Assembly: GCF_000382345.1 (NCBI RefSeq)
Contig: NZ_KB908114.1
Span: 1 to 61,758 of the forward strand
Direction: 5' to 3'
Length of the DNA stretch: 61,758 nucleotides
Source: Massilia niastensis DSM 21313
GTDB taxonomy: Bacteria > Pseudomonadota > Gammaproteobacteria > Burkholderiales > Burkholderiaceae_D
Numbering within the stretch: the first letter of the stretch is position 1; each line of letters begins with the position of its first letter. The position numbers were made by a program, and so were the translations under genes. The notes under the pieces are model-generated. The model saw nothing but the letters and a program-made list of their open reading frames with translations. It was not told the DNA's origin and made no database searches. This document shows, one piece after another, positions 32,467 to 41,315 of this stretch.

Positions 32467-32476
32467 GGGAGACGCC

Positions 32477-33286
32477 ATGTCGGACGCCATCGAGCAATCC
32501 CATCCCTGGCAGGCCCTGCGCCAGTTCACGCCCGCCCGCATCGCGCTCGGGCATACCGGCGTCAGCCAGCTGACGGCCGTCCAGCTCGACTTCCAGCTGG
32601 CCCATGCCCGTGCGCGCGACGCCGTGCACCTGGCGCTCGACCCCGAGGGAATGAAGGCGGCGCTCGCGGCGGCGTGGCCGGAAGCGCCTCCCGGCCTGCT
32701 GCTGCACAGCGCGGCGGCGGACCGCAACGTCTACCTGCAGCGGCCCGATCTCGGCCGCAGGCTGGACGCGCCATCGCGCGCCCTGCTGGCGGCCCGGCGC
32801 AGCGGCGCCGGCGAAGGTCCTTGCGACCTGGCCTTCGTGGTCGCGGACGGCCTGTCCGCCCTCGCCGTCGCCCGCCATGCCGCGCCCTTCCTGGAGGCGC
32901 TACGGGCGCGGCTGACGGGACAGCCGTGGGTGCTGGCGCCGCCGGCCATCGTCCAGCAGGGCCGCGTGGCCATCGGCGACGAGGTCGGCGAGCTGCTCGG
33001 CGCGAAGCTCGTCGTGGTCCTGATCGGCGAGCGCCCCGGGCTGAGCTCGCCCGACAGCATGGGCCTGTACATCACCTGGGCGCCGCGCGTCGGCCTGACC
33101 GACGAGAGCCGCAACTGCATCTCGAACCTCAGGCCGGCCGGGCTCGGCTACGGCGACGCGGCGGCCAGGCTGCAATACCTGCTGGAGGAAGCGCGCCGGC
33201 GGCAGCTGACCGGTATCGGCCTCAAGGACGAGAGCGGCGCTGCCGAGGCGGTAGAGAATGGCGGCAGGCGCCCCTTCCTGCTCTGA
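32477..33286 (+). CDS. eutC: Ethanolamine ammonia-lyase small subunit
   Basis: This 269-aa protein contains FTPARIALGHTGVSQLTAVQLDFQLAHARARDAVH, LLHSAAADRNVYLQRPDLGRRL and GERPGLSSPDSMGLYITWAPRVGLTD, then RNCISNLRPAGL: cobalamin-binding and subunit-contact segments of EutC. It forms the active (EutB-EutC)6-type complex with the product of the upstream gene. GAGGGAGACGCC precedes the ATG. A MarR-type regulator follows by 19 nt in the same orientation and is probably cotranscribed. Confidence 0.95.
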   Translation: MSDAIEQSHPWQALRQFTPARIALGHTGVSQLTAVQLDFQLAHARARDAVHLALDPEGMKAALAAAWPEAPPGLLLHSAAADRNVYLQRPDLGRRLDAPSRALLAARRSGAGEGPCDLAFVVADGLSALAVARHAAPFLEALRARLTGQPWVLAPPAIVQQGRVAIGDEVGELLGAKLVVVLIGERPGLSSPDSMGLYITWAPRVGLTDESRNCISNLRPAGLGYGDAAARLQYLLEEARRRQLTGIGLKDESGAAEAVENGGRRPFLL

Positions 33287-33305
33287 GCGGTTGCGGGAGA
33301 CCAGC

Positions 33306-33740
33306 ATGAGCGATACCTTGAGCACCGAATTCAGCCTGCGCCTCGCGCGCGCCTGGGCCACGCTCGTGCGCCGCCTGGACAACGCCCTCGGCGGCCACCA
33401 CGGCATCAGCTTCGCCGACTACCAGCTGCTGCTGCACCTGCAGCGCGCCGCGGACGGCCGGCTGCGCCGCGACGAGCTGGCCGGGAAGCTGGGCCTGAGC
33501 GCATCCGAAGTCACGCGCTCCCTGCTGCCGCTGGAAAAGATCGGCCTCGTCGCCCGCCAGGCCGATCCGGGCGATGTCCGCGCCGGTGCCGTGCTGATCA
33601 CCCCGGCCGGCGCCGAGCTCGTGACCAACGCGCGCGTCGTCGTCGACAACGTCAGCCGCAACGTGCTGGGCCGTTTCGGGCGCCCGCAACTCGAGGCGAC
33701 GTCCGCGCTGCTGGCCCGGATCCCGGAACCGGATCACTGA
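33306..33740 (+). CDS. MarR-family regulator
   Basis: This 144-aa protein has MarR winged-helix features: LARAWATLVRRLDNALGGHHGISFADYQLLL, LAGKLGLSASEVTRSLLPLEKIGLVARQADPGDVR, ending in a dimerisation helix. The start is supported by CGGGAGACCAGC. It follows eutC directly and probably regulates the eut genes, although the ligand is not evident. Its stop overlaps the end of the convergent LysR gene by 7 nt. Confidence 0.85.
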   Translation: MSDTLSTEFSLRLARAWATLVRRLDNALGGHHGISFADYQLLLHLQRAADGRLRRDELAGKLGLSASEVTRSLLPLEKIGLVARQADPGDVRAGAVLITPAGAELVTNARVVVDNVSRNVLGRFGRPQLEATSALLARIPEPDH

Positions 33741-34639
33741 GGCTGCTGGCGGCCTTGCTTCCCAGGCTCCGACTGGTCGCGACAGGCCATGTGCACGAAC
33801 TCCTCCGCCAGTTGCGAGCGGACCGAGGTGCGCAGCCACGCCATCCCGACACGCCGCGCCGGGCATGGGGATGGCAGGCTCCAGCGCCGCAGTTGCGGAT
33901 CCGGTGCGCCAATGACGGGCCAGTCGGGCAGTACCGACACCCCGAGGCCCTCGGCCACCAGTTTCGAGATGTGTTCGATGCCGTCCAGTTCGAAGTGCAC
34001 TGTCGGACGGACGCCGTGCGCACGCAGGTATTCATCGGCCATTTTTCCGGCGACGACGTTGCGGTCGTAGCGGATGAAGGGTTCGCGCGCCGCGGTGGCC
34101 AGGGGATCCTGCACCGACATGCGGCTGGGGGTAAGGAGAATCAGCGATTCTTCGCGCAGCAGGCGCCAGGCGCAGGTCTTGGGCAGGTCGAAGGCCGGGT
34201 GCACGAGGATCGCGGCATCCAGTTCACCGGACATCATCCGGTCCAGCAGGAGGGCCGAGGTTCCCGGCTCGATATACACCGGAATGTCCGGGTGCACCTG
34301 CATCCAGCGCCGCAGCAGCGGCGGCAGCAAGCCCATCAAGGTGGTAGGCGTCGCCCCCAGGCGCAACGGGCCGGCTGGAAGGCCGGTATCGGAAGCCGCG
34401 GAGCGCAGGTCGCGCACGTCGCGCACCAGGCCGCGCGCCCGTTCCACGATGCGCGTGCCCACCACGGTGGGCTTGACCGTGCGACCGGCCCGCGTCAACA
34501 GCTTCGATCCGATGTCAGCCTCGAGGGCGTGGATCTGCTGCGCCACGGTGGTGGGGGCCAGGTCCAGGCGACGGGCGGCCTCGGCAATGGAGCCAGATTC
34601 GACGACAGCAAGGAAGCTTTGAATGAAGCGCGTATCCAT
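33734..34639 (-). CDS. LysR-family regulator of the enolase-superfamily/Bug genes
   Basis: This ~301-aa protein starts MDTRFIQSFLAVVESGSIAE with an N-terminal HTH (AARRLDLAPTTVAQQIHALEADIGSKLLTRAGRTVKPT) and a periplasmic-binding-like effector domain. ATG 34639 is preferred over the GTG two codons upstream. It is divergent from the enolase-superfamily gene at 34741, with about 100 nt between the starts, the standard LysR arrangement for regulating the neighbour. Effector unknown. Confidence 0.88.
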   Translation of the reverse strand: MDTRFIQSFLAVVESGSIAEAARRLDLAPTTVAQQIHALEADIGSKLLTRAGRTVKPTVVGTRIVERARGLVRDVRDLRSAASDTGLPAGPLRLGATPTTLMGLLPPLLRRWMQVHPDIPVYIEPGTSALLLDRMMSGELDAAILVHPAFDLPKTCAWRLLREESLILLTPSRMSVQDPLATAAREPFIRYDRNVVAGKMADEYLRAHGVRPTVHFELDGIEHISKLVAEGLGVSVLPDWPVIGAPDPQLRRWSLPSPCPARRVGMAWLRTSVRSQLAEEFVHMACRDQSEPGKQGRQQPQ

Positions 34640-34740
34640 GAACACGGATTTTACGTGATCTGAAATAGGCTATGCCCACTTTTTCGGATGTTTCGATGCA
34701 TGCACAATGTCTCTCACCCCATCCAACCAGGAGACATTCC

Positions 34741-35865
34741 ATGCCGATCATCCAATCTATCGAAGTCTGTGCAGCCCGCGTGCCGCTGGACAAGGTGACC
34801 TATCTGTCCAACCGCACCGTGACCGACCGGCATTACGGCCTGGTCAAGGTGCGCAGCACCGACGGCATCGAAGGGATCGGCTTCTGCTATGTGGGCAATC
34901 AAGCCGGCGAACTGTTCCGCGTGGCCGTCGAACAGTTGCTGGGGCCGGTACTGATCGGCCGCGAGTCGCTGGCTGTCGAAGGTTTGTGGAAAGACATGTA
35001 CCAGGAAGCCTTGCTGCAAGGCCGCATGGGCACCGTGATGCGCGCCTTGAGCGCCCTCGACATCGCCCTCTGGGACTTGAACGCGAAGAGCGTCGGCCTG
35101 CCCCTGCACAAATTCCTTGGCGCCGTGGAAACCGATACCGTGGCGGCCTATGCAAGCGGCGGCTACTACGTCGAGGGAAAGACCGCCGAGATGCTCGGCG
35201 AAGAGATGGCCAGCTATGTGGAACTCGGCTTCAAGGCCGTCAAGATGAAGACCGGCCGCTGGTCGCCGCAGGGCGAAGAAGCACGCGTGCGGGCGGCGCG
35301 CGAGGCGATCGGCCCCGAGATCGAGCTGATGCTCGACTGTAACAACGGCTGGGTCGACACGGTCCAGGCCATGCAGTACCTGAGCCGCATCGAACAGTAC
35401 ACCCCCTATTTCATCGAAGAGCCGTTCGGCCCGGATGACATCGAAAGCCACGCACGCCTGGCCAGGCTCACCCGCATTCCCGTGGCCACCGCCGAGATCG
35501 GTTACGGCCGCTGGTACCACAAGCAACTGCTGGACATGGGCGCTGCCGCCATCCTGCAGACCGATGCGGCCGTGTGCGGCGGCATCACGGAGTGGAAACG
35601 CATCGCCGCCATGGCTGCCGGCTATGGCGTCCAGGTCTGCCCGCACTGGTTCCACGACGTGCATGCGGCGCTGGTCGCCGCCACGCCGAATGCGCGCTAC
35701 GTCGAGTTCTTCTGGGACGACCAAGTGCTGAATTTCCGCCGTTTGATCGATCGCCAGATGGAACACAGGGAGGGACGCGTGGTGCTGCACCAGGCGCCGG
35801 GCCTGGGCTTCGGCTTCGACGAGAAAGAAGTCGCCAAGTACGGTCGCTGGACCACGGTGTCCTGA
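34741..35865 (+). CDS. Enolase-superfamily enzyme, mandelate racemase subgroup
   Basis: This ~374-aa protein has the capping domain with IQSIEVCAARVPLDK and YGLVKVRSTDGIEGIG, then a TIM barrel. The KxK base motif is in FKAVKMKTGRW; metal ligands are in ELMLDCNNGW, YFIEEPFGPDD and ATAEIGYGRW; the His of the His-Asp dyad is in CPHWFHDVHAA. This makes it a racemase or sugar-acid dehydratase abstracting a proton next to a carboxylate. AGGAGACATTCC precedes the ATG. It is followed by a Bug receptor and opposed by a LysR gene, so the substrate is probably an imported hydroxy-acid. Exact specificity is not readable. Confidence 0.88.
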   Translation: MPIIQSIEVCAARVPLDKVTYLSNRTVTDRHYGLVKVRSTDGIEGIGFCYVGNQAGELFRVAVEQLLGPVLIGRESLAVEGLWKDMYQEALLQGRMGTVMRALSALDIALWDLNAKSVGLPLHKFLGAVETDTVAAYASGGYYVEGKTAEMLGEEMASYVELGFKAVKMKTGRWSPQGEEARVRAAREAIGPEIELMLDCNNGWVDTVQAMQYLSRIEQYTPYFIEEPFGPDDIESHARLARLTRIPVATAEIGYGRWYHKQLLDMGAAAILQTDAAVCGGITEWKRIAAMAAGYGVQVCPHWFHDVHAALVAATPNARYVEFFWDDQVLNFRRLIDRQMEHREGRVVLHQAPGLGFGFDEKEVAKYGRWTTVS

Positions 35866-35897
35866 GCGCCGGATCACAACACATCAAGGAGACAAGC

Positions 35898-36878
35898 ATG
35901 GACCGCCGCTACTTTCTTTCCGCCCTCGCAGCCTTGTCCGCTGCATGCGCGCTTCCCGCATTCGGCGCCGACAGCCCCTTGCCCACCAGGGCCGTACGCA
36001 TCGTCGTCGGTTTTCCTGCAGGCGGCGGTACCGATGTCCTGGCCCGCATCGTGGCCACCAAGCTCAGTGAGTCATGGGGCGTGCCCGTGATCGTGGACAA
36101 CAAGGCGGGAGCGGCGGGCCGCATTGCGGCCACCGAGGTAGCGCGGGCCGCTCCGGACGGCACCACGCTCATGATGGGTCACATCAATGCCCTGGGTATC
36201 GCACCGGGCCTGTACCCGAAATTGCAATACTCGGCGGAACGCGACTTCACGCCGATCGTCCTCGTCGGGCAGACGCCGCAGGTGCTGGTGTCGAACGGCG
36301 CCCTGCCCGCGAAGACGCTGGCCGCTGTCGTTGCCGAAAGCAGGAAGAGCCCCGGCCGGGCGACCTTCGGTTCCTCGGGCGCCGGCTCGGCGCAGCATCT
36401 CGCCCTGGCCCTGTTCGAACAGACCGCAGGCGCCTCGACGCTGCACGTTCCCTACAAGGGCGCGGCGCCGCTGATCGTCGACCTGATGGGTGGGCAAGTG
36501 GAATATGCATTCGAAGGCATGACGACGACGGCGCCCTATATCAAGAGCGGCAAGCTGCGCGCCATCGCCCAGACCGGCGTCAAACGGGTGAAAGCCTTCG
36601 CCGATGTGCCGACCGTGGCCGAAGCCGGTTATCCGGGCTTCAATGCGAGTATCTGGTTTGGACTGGTAGGCCCTGCCGGGATGCCTGCACCCATGGTGGC
36701 GCGCATGAACAGCGACGTGAACAAGGTGCTTGGCATGCCCGATGTCCTTGCCAGACTCGAGGAGTTCGGCGCGGAAGACGGCGGCGGTACGCCTGAGCGG
36801 TTTGCCACTTTCATCCGGGCCGAACAGACAAAGTGGACTCGACTGATCAGGGCGAAGAACATCAAGCCGGATAGCTGA
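35898..36878 (+). CDS. Bug-family tripartite tricarboxylate transporter receptor 2
   Basis: This 326-aa exported binding protein has signal MDRRYFLSALAALSAACALP cleaved near AFGA, then the Bug signature RAVRIVVGFPAGGGTDVLARI, VDNKAGAAGRIAATEVARA, LHVPYKGAAPLIVDLMGGQVEYAF, LRAIAQTG and GLVGPAGMPAPM. TCAAGGAGACAAGC precedes the ATG, 32 nt after the enolase-superfamily gene. It should deliver a carboxylate to a TctAB permease encoded elsewhere, probably the enzyme's substrate. Confidence 0.92.
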   Translation: MDRRYFLSALAALSAACALPAFGADSPLPTRAVRIVVGFPAGGGTDVLARIVATKLSESWGVPVIVDNKAGAAGRIAATEVARAAPDGTTLMMGHINALGIAPGLYPKLQYSAERDFTPIVLVGQTPQVLVSNGALPAKTLAAVVAESRKSPGRATFGSSGAGSAQHLALALFEQTAGASTLHVPYKGAAPLIVDLMGGQVEYAFEGMTTTAPYIKSGKLRAIAQTGVKRVKAFADVPTVAEAGYPGFNASIWFGLVGPAGMPAPMVARMNSDVNKVLGMPDVLARLEEFGAEDGGGTPERFATFIRAEQTKWTRLIRAKNIKPDS

Positions 36879-36991
36879 CGCTTCTTTCAGTTGGGTGCCG
36901 CCCAACTAGCCTCTCGTGAATCTGTTGGTTCCAGTATGAGCATCCATTCGGCGGAGAGCGGAGTTCAAGCCTGTTCCCCGCCGGGTCATCC

Positions 36992-37007
36992 TGGCACATT
37001 CCATGCA
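36992..37007 (+). promoter_or_regulatory. Sigma-54 promoter of the orphan double-glycine peptide
   Basis: TGGCACA (36992-36998) and ATGCA (37003-37007) have exact GG-N10-GC spacing, and the -24 GG is 81 nt before the peptide ATG. Both match the site before the main precursor array. Confidence 0.7.
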
Positions 37008-37073
37008 TCGCCAATGGTGAGCGCAAGCACAAGCTCAACCCCTTCCCTTTCATTCGCTTTAAGGAGCAGCATC

Positions 37074-37274
37074 ATGAAAACCGTCATCATCAAGGATCTG
37101 GCGATCACGCAGGCATCGACAGGCGAGCGTTCGCTGTCGTCCGAGGAAATGAAGCAGGTACAGGGAGGCCGGGCCATTTCCGTCCTGGTCGACGGCAGGC
37201 CCGGCGGGGTGGTCGACGACTTCGAGCTGAACATGGCGATCTTCCGCGGCGATATCGGCGTCAAGGTCGTGTAG
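37074..37274 (+). CDS. Orphan double-glycine-leader peptide precursor
   Basis: This 66-aa peptide begins MKTVIIKDLAITQ, like the main-array precursors, and its leader ends LSSEEMKQVQGG, a textbook double-glycine site (Val -4, Met -7, Leu -12). The 34-residue core is RAISVLVDGRPGGVVDDFEL, then NMAIFRGDIGVKVV. The core is short, with no Cys, and unlike the others; a second GG occurs inside it. AAGGAGCAGCATC precedes the ATG. It lies 27 kb from the exporter gene with its own sigma-54 promoter, and converges on hmp with 9 nt between the stops. Predicted substrate of the 6377-9442 exporter; activity unknown. Confidence 0.75.
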   Translation: MKTVIIKDLAITQASTGERSLSSEEMKQVQGGRAISVLVDGRPGGVVDDFELNMAIFRGDIGVKVV

Positions 37275-37283
37275 CTGGGGGGA

Positions 37284-38498
37284 CTATTCCGCGAACAGGT
37301 CCGGCCCGAATACCTCGTAGTGCACCTTCGACTCCCTGATGCCGCACGCCAGGAGTGCATCGTGCTGCAGGCGCATGAAGGGGATCGGGCCGCAAATATA
37401 ATAATCCGCGTCGGGCAGCATGATGGCGTCGGCGATCCTGTCGATGTCGACCAGGCCCGGAAAGTCGAAGTCCCTGCCCGGCTGGTCCTGGGGCAGCGGC
37501 TCGCTGTAGAACACGAAGGCGTTGAAGTTCGGATGCCGCGCCGCCGTCGTGCGCAGGTGATCCTTCATCGCGTGCACCGCGCTGTTGCGGGCCCCATGCA
37601 CGAACACGATATCCCGATCCGGCGAGGCCAGCACGCGGTTGAGCATGCTGATCATCGGCGTCAGCCCGACGCCGCCGCTGATCAAGACCACCGGCGTGGC
37701 GGCATGCACGTCGATATGGAAATTCCCGTAGGGCGCCGCCAGCCTGATCTTGTCGCCGACCTGCACCTGGTCGTGCAGCAAGGTCGACACATAGCCTTGC
37801 TGCGCCGGATCCGCGCCGCCTTCGCGCTTGACCGAGATGCGGTAGCTGCGCCCGTTCGGCGCATCCGACAGGCTGTACTGGCGGATCTGCTGCAATCCCA
37901 GCCGGGGCACCTGGAGCGCGAGGCTGATGTACTGGCCGGGTTCGAAATTGACCACCGGCTGCCCGTCCGCCGGTTCCAGCACGAAGGAGGTGATCACTTC
38001 GCTTTCCGGCTGCTTGCTGGCGACCACGAACTCGCGCCAGCCGGTCCAGCCGCCCTGCTCGCGCTCCGTTGCCTCCTGCAACTGGCTTTCGAGTCCCATC
38101 AGGATGTCGGCCAGGTTGCCGTAGGCTTGCGCCCAGGCCGAGATGATGTCGTCGGTGGCCGCGTCCCCCAGCACCGCCTTGATGGCGCCGAGCAGGTGCT
38201 CTCCGACGATAGGATATTGCTCGGGACGCACGCCCAGGCTCACATGCTTGTTCGCGATGCCCTCGAGGACCGCCTGCAGGCAGGAAGGATCGTCGATGTT
38301 GGCGGCGTAGGCATACACCGCCCGCGCCAGGGCTTCCTGCTGCTGGCCGCGTTCCTGGTGCCGCATGTTGAAAACGTTCTTCAGCTCCGGGTGGGCATCC
38401 AGCATGCTGCGGTAGAAATGCTTGATGATGTCGTAGCCATGCTCCGCGAGAACGGGTGCAGTCGCTTTCACCGTTTCCCTGGTCTTCTGTGTCAACAT
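37284..38498 (-). CDS. hmp: Flavohaemoglobin (nitric oxide dioxygenase)
   Basis: This 404-aa protein has a globin domain (1 to about 140; HGYDIIKHFYRSML, NVFNMRHQERGQQQEAL, proximal His in IANKHVSLGV), an FAD domain (about 150-260; PGQYISLAL, IRQYSLSDAP) and an NAD(P) domain (about 265-400; VLISGGVGLTPMISML, DYYICGPIPFMR, HYEVFGPD). It converts NO and O2 to nitrate in the cytoplasm. AAGGAGGACGCG before ATG 38498 fixes the start. It stands alone between the orphan peptide and the glycerate kinase gene. I could not find a convincing NsrR site in the ~95-nt upstream gap. Confidence 0.95.
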   Translation of the reverse strand: MLTQKTRETVKATAPVLAEHGYDIIKHFYRSMLDAHPELKNVFNMRHQERGQQQEALARAVYAYAANIDDPSCLQAVLEGIANKHVSLGVRPEQYPIVGEHLLGAIKAVLGDAATDDIISAWAQAYGNLADILMGLESQLQEATEREQGGWTGWREFVVASKQPESEVITSFVLEPADGQPVVNFEPGQYISLALQVPRLGLQQIRQYSLSDAPNGRSYRISVKREGGADPAQQGYVSTLLHDQVQVGDKIRLAAPYGNFHIDVHAATPVVLISGGVGLTPMISMLNRVLASPDRDIVFVHGARNSAVHAMKDHLRTTAARHPNFNAFVFYSEPLPQDQPGRDFDFPGLVDIDRIADAIMLPDADYYICGPIPFMRLQHDALLACGIRESKVHYEVFGPDLFAE

Positions 38499-38593
38499 CG
38501 CGTCCTCCTTCAAAGCACGTTCGAGTGGTCGGGCCATGCATGTCCATGGCAAAGGATACAGAATAATGGCGGGTCACGACGCGGCCCTGTGCG

Positions 38594-39748
38594 CTAGTGG
38601 CGGCCTCCCGCCAGCCCTGCACCCAGCTTCAGCGCCGCCGCGATGTTGCGTGCGGCGGAACGCAGGTTGAATGCCGCCCCTGCCAGCGCTTCCGCGACCG
38701 TGCACGCCTTCATGACGGTGCCGAAGGTCGCCGCGATGCCGTGCGCGTGCACCGCGGCCGCATCCGGCGCCAGGCAGCCGCCGATGGCGATCACCGGCTT
38801 CCCGTGCCGCTGCGCCACGCGCGCCACGCCGATCGGCGTCTTGCCGTTGACGGTCTGGCTGTCGATGCGTCCCTCGCCGGTGATGACCAGGTCGGCATCC
38901 CGCACCGCGGCGTCGAGGCCGACCGCGTCGGTGACGATCTCGCTGCCGGGACGCAGGCGTCCATTCAGGAAGGCCAGCATGGCGGCGGCGATCCCGCCGC
39001 CGGCGCCGGCGCCGGGCACCTCGGCCACATCCTGCCCGAGGTCGCGCGCGACGATGCGCGCGTAGTGGCGCAGGTTGGCGTCGAGCTGGTCGACCACCTC
39101 GGGGCTGGCGCCCTTCTGCGGCCCGAACACGGCCGAGGCGCCGCGCGGCCCGACCAGCGGGTTGCTGACGTCGCAGGCGACGTCGAACACGCAGTCGCCG
39201 ATGCGCGGGTCGAACTGCGCCAGGTCGATGCGGTCCAGCCTGGCCAGTGCGCCGCCGCCCGGCCCCAGTGGCGCGCCCTGCGCATCCAGCAGGCCGACGC
39301 CGAGGGCCTGCAGCATGCCCGCCCCGCCGTCGTTGGTGGCGCTGCCGCCGACGCCCAGGATGAAGCGGCGCGCGCCGGCATCGAGCGCGGCGCGGATCAG
39401 CTCACCGGTGCCACGGCTGGTGGTGAGCAGCGGGTCGCGCTGCCCGGGCGGCACCAGTTCGAGGCCGCTGGCGGCGGCCATCTCGATGACGGCGATCGGG
39501 TCGCCGCCGGTCAGCCCATAGAAGGCCTGCACCGGCTGGCCCAGCGGCCCGGTGGCGCCGAGCTCCACGCGGCGGCCGCCGGTGGCCGCGATCATGGCCT
39601 CGACGGTGCCTTCCCCGCCATCGGCCACCGGGATCTTCAGGTAGTCGGCGTCCGGGAAAATCTCGCGGAAGCCGGCCTCGATCTGGTCCGCGACTTCCAT
39701 CGCGGACAGGCTTTCCTTGAACGAATCCGGTGCGATCACGATTTTCAT
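38594..39748 (-). CDS. garK: Glycerate kinase
   Basis: This 384-aa protein is of the GarK/GlxK (GK-I) type: MKIVIAPDSFKESLSAMEVA, IPVADGGEGTVEAMIAATGG, GVGGSATNDGGAGMLQALG, GPGAGGGIAAA-type loop (AGAGGGIAAAMLAFL) and ITGEGRIDSQTVNGKTPIGVA. It phosphorylates D-glycerate with ATP, feeding aldarate or hydroxypyruvate catabolism into glycolysis. It is 19 nt downstream of an MFS sugar-acid transporter and probably in one operon with it, opposed by a CdaR-type regulator. The aldarate dehydratase and aldolase that would supply tartronate semialdehyde are not in the window. Confidence 0.93.
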   Translation of the reverse strand: MKIVIAPDSFKESLSAMEVADQIEAGFREIFPDADYLKIPVADGGEGTVEAMIAATGGRRVELGATGPLGQPVQAFYGLTGGDPIAVIEMAAASGLELVPPGQRDPLLTTSRGTGELIRAALDAGARRFILGVGGSATNDGGAGMLQALGVGLLDAQGAPLGPGGGALARLDRIDLAQFDPRIGDCVFDVACDVSNPLVGPRGASAVFGPQKGASPEVVDQLDANLRHYARIVARDLGQDVAEVPGAGAGGGIAAAMLAFLNGRLRPGSEIVTDAVGLDAAVRDADLVITGEGRIDSQTVNGKTPIGVARVAQRHGKPVIAIGGCLAPDAAAVHAHGIAATFGTVMKACTVAEALAGAAFNLRSAARNIAAALKLGAGLAGGRH

Positions 39749-39767
39749 GCGGGCTCTCTCTCTCTTG

Positions 39768-41102
39768 TCAGCGGTTGACCAGGCGCGCCGGCACGATCAG
39801 CACCAGCATGGCGCCGACGAACAGGACGCTCGACAGGATATACAGCGCTACATCGGTGCTGCCGGTCATGTCCTTGATCCAGCCCACCAGGAAGGGGCTG
39901 ACGAAGCCGGCCACCTGTCCCAGCGAGTTGATCAGGGCCAGCCCGCCTGCCGCCGCCGCGCTGCCGAGGAAGGCGGCGGGCAGGGGCCAGAACATCGGCA
40001 GGCCGGTCAGCGCACCCATCGTGGCGAAGCTCAGGCCCACGATCACAATCGTCGCGTTGTCGGAGAAATTGGCGGCCAGCAGCAGGCCCGCCAGCGCCAT
40101 CAGCATCGGCACCGACAGGTGCCAGCGGCGCTCGCGCCGGCGGTCGGCCGAACGGCCCACCACCACCATGAACACGCCCGCGAACAGGTAGGGAATGGCG
40201 CTCAGCCAGCCGACCGTGGTCGCGCTCTGGAAGCCGAGCGCCTTGATGATCGAGGGGAGCCAGAAGTTAATGGCATACACGCCCATCTGGATGCTGAAGT
40301 AGATGATACCCAGCATCCACACGTGCCAGTCGCGCAGCACCTGGCCGAACGAATGCACCGCGTGGCTGCCCGAGGCGCGCTGCTGCTCGTCGCGGTCGAG
40401 CGCCTGCTGCATCGCCGCCTTCTCCTCGTTCGAGAGCCAGCTGGCCTGGGCCAGGCTGTCGTTCAGGTAGAACAGGACGGCGACGCCCAGCAGGACGGTC
40501 GGCAGGCCCTGCAGCAGGAACAGCCACTGCCAGCCGGCCATGCCGCCCTGCCCGGCCGAGAAATGGCTCAGCATCCAGCCCGACAAGGGACCGCCGATCA
40601 GGCCCGACACCGGAATGGCCGACATGAACAGCGCCATCACATGGCCGCGCTTCTGTGCGGGGAACCATTTGGTGAAGTACAGGACCATGCCGGGGAAGAA
40701 GCCGGCTTCGGCCAGGCCGGTAAAGAAGCGCAGCACATAGAATTCGGTGGGCGTGGTGACGAACAGCATGGCGGCCGACAGCGAGCCCCACACGACCATC
40801 ATCACGGCGATCCAGCGCCGCGCGCCGAGCCGGTGCAGGATCAGGTTGCTCGGCACCCCGAACGTGACATAGCCGATGAAGAAGATGCCGGCGCCGAGCC
40901 CGTACACGGTTTCGCTGAGCTTGAGCGCGTCGAGCATCTCCAGCTTGGCGAAGCCGACGTTGACCCGGTCCAGGTAGTTGAAGAGGTAGCAGATGAAGAT
41001 GAAGGGGATCAGCCGCCAGGTGGCCTTGCGATAAGCCCCCTCCAGCAGGTCCGAGGTATGTTCCACCGCCTGGATGCCGGCGGTGCCTGAAGTGTTGCTC
41101 AT
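39768..41102 (-). CDS. MFS transporter, aldarate/galactonate (ACS) type
   Basis: This ~444-aa, twelve-helix major facilitator begins with WRLIPFIFICYLFNYLDRVNVGFAKL. It has the family motifs GAGIFFIGYVTFGVPSNLILHRLGARRWIA and RFFTGLAEAGFFPGMVLYFTKWFP, then GLIGGPLSGWML. This is the anion:cation symporter family that includes GudP, GarP and phthalate permeases. GGAGACACA precedes ATG 41102. Cotranscription with glycerate kinase and the CdaR neighbour suggests uptake of glucarate, galactarate, glycerate or a similar acid. Confidence 0.9.
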   Translation of the reverse strand: MSNTSGTAGIQAVEHTSDLLEGAYRKATWRLIPFIFICYLFNYLDRVNVGFAKLEMLDALKLSETVYGLGAGIFFIGYVTFGVPSNLILHRLGARRWIAVMMVVWGSLSAAMLFVTTPTEFYVLRFFTGLAEAGFFPGMVLYFTKWFPAQKRGHVMALFMSAIPVSGLIGGPLSGWMLSHFSAGQGGMAGWQWLFLLQGLPTVLLGVAVLFYLNDSLAQASWLSNEEKAAMQQALDRDEQQRASGSHAVHSFGQVLRDWHVWMLGIIYFSIQMGVYAINFWLPSIIKALGFQSATTVGWLSAIPYLFAGVFMVVVGRSADRRRERRWHLSVPMLMALAGLLLAANFSDNATIVIVGLSFATMGALTGLPMFWPLPAAFLGSAAAAGGLALINSLGQVAGFVSPFLVGWIKDMTGSTDVALYILSSVLFVGAMLVLIVPARLVNR

Positions 41103-41208
41103 TGTGTCTCCGTGTTTCCAATGCATGAACGTCTGCGATTATCGGCCAAATGGAGGCAATCGGACCTCGGCCAGGCGCACTAAGCGCGGCATCGATTGGC
41201 GGGCATTT

Positions 41209-41226
41209 TTTGTGCATTTGCACAAA
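41209..41226. promoter_or_regulatory. Operator 1 between MFS transporter and cdaR-like gene
   Basis: TTTGTGCA-TT-TGCACAAA is a perfect palindrome in the divergent region. The half-site TTGTGCA recurs at 41316. It is the probable binding site of the CdaR-type regulator. Confidence 0.65.
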
Positions 41227-41275
41227 TTGCAGGGAAAATTCCGGTGACCAGGCGCTACCGCCAGCAGGCGCCGCG

Positions 41276-41307
41276 GCCGCCGGGCAGGCCCGGGCCTGCC
41301 CGGCGGC
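41276..41307. repeat. 32-bp perfect GC palindrome between the two operators
   Basis: The 16-bp arm GCCGCCGGGCAGGCCC is immediately followed by its exact reverse complement with no spacer. It separates the two TTGTG operators. It could form a cruciform, mark an mRNA hairpin in the leader of the regulator gene, or simply insulate the two promoters. Confidence 0.7.
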
Positions 41308-41315
41308 CCGGGATT

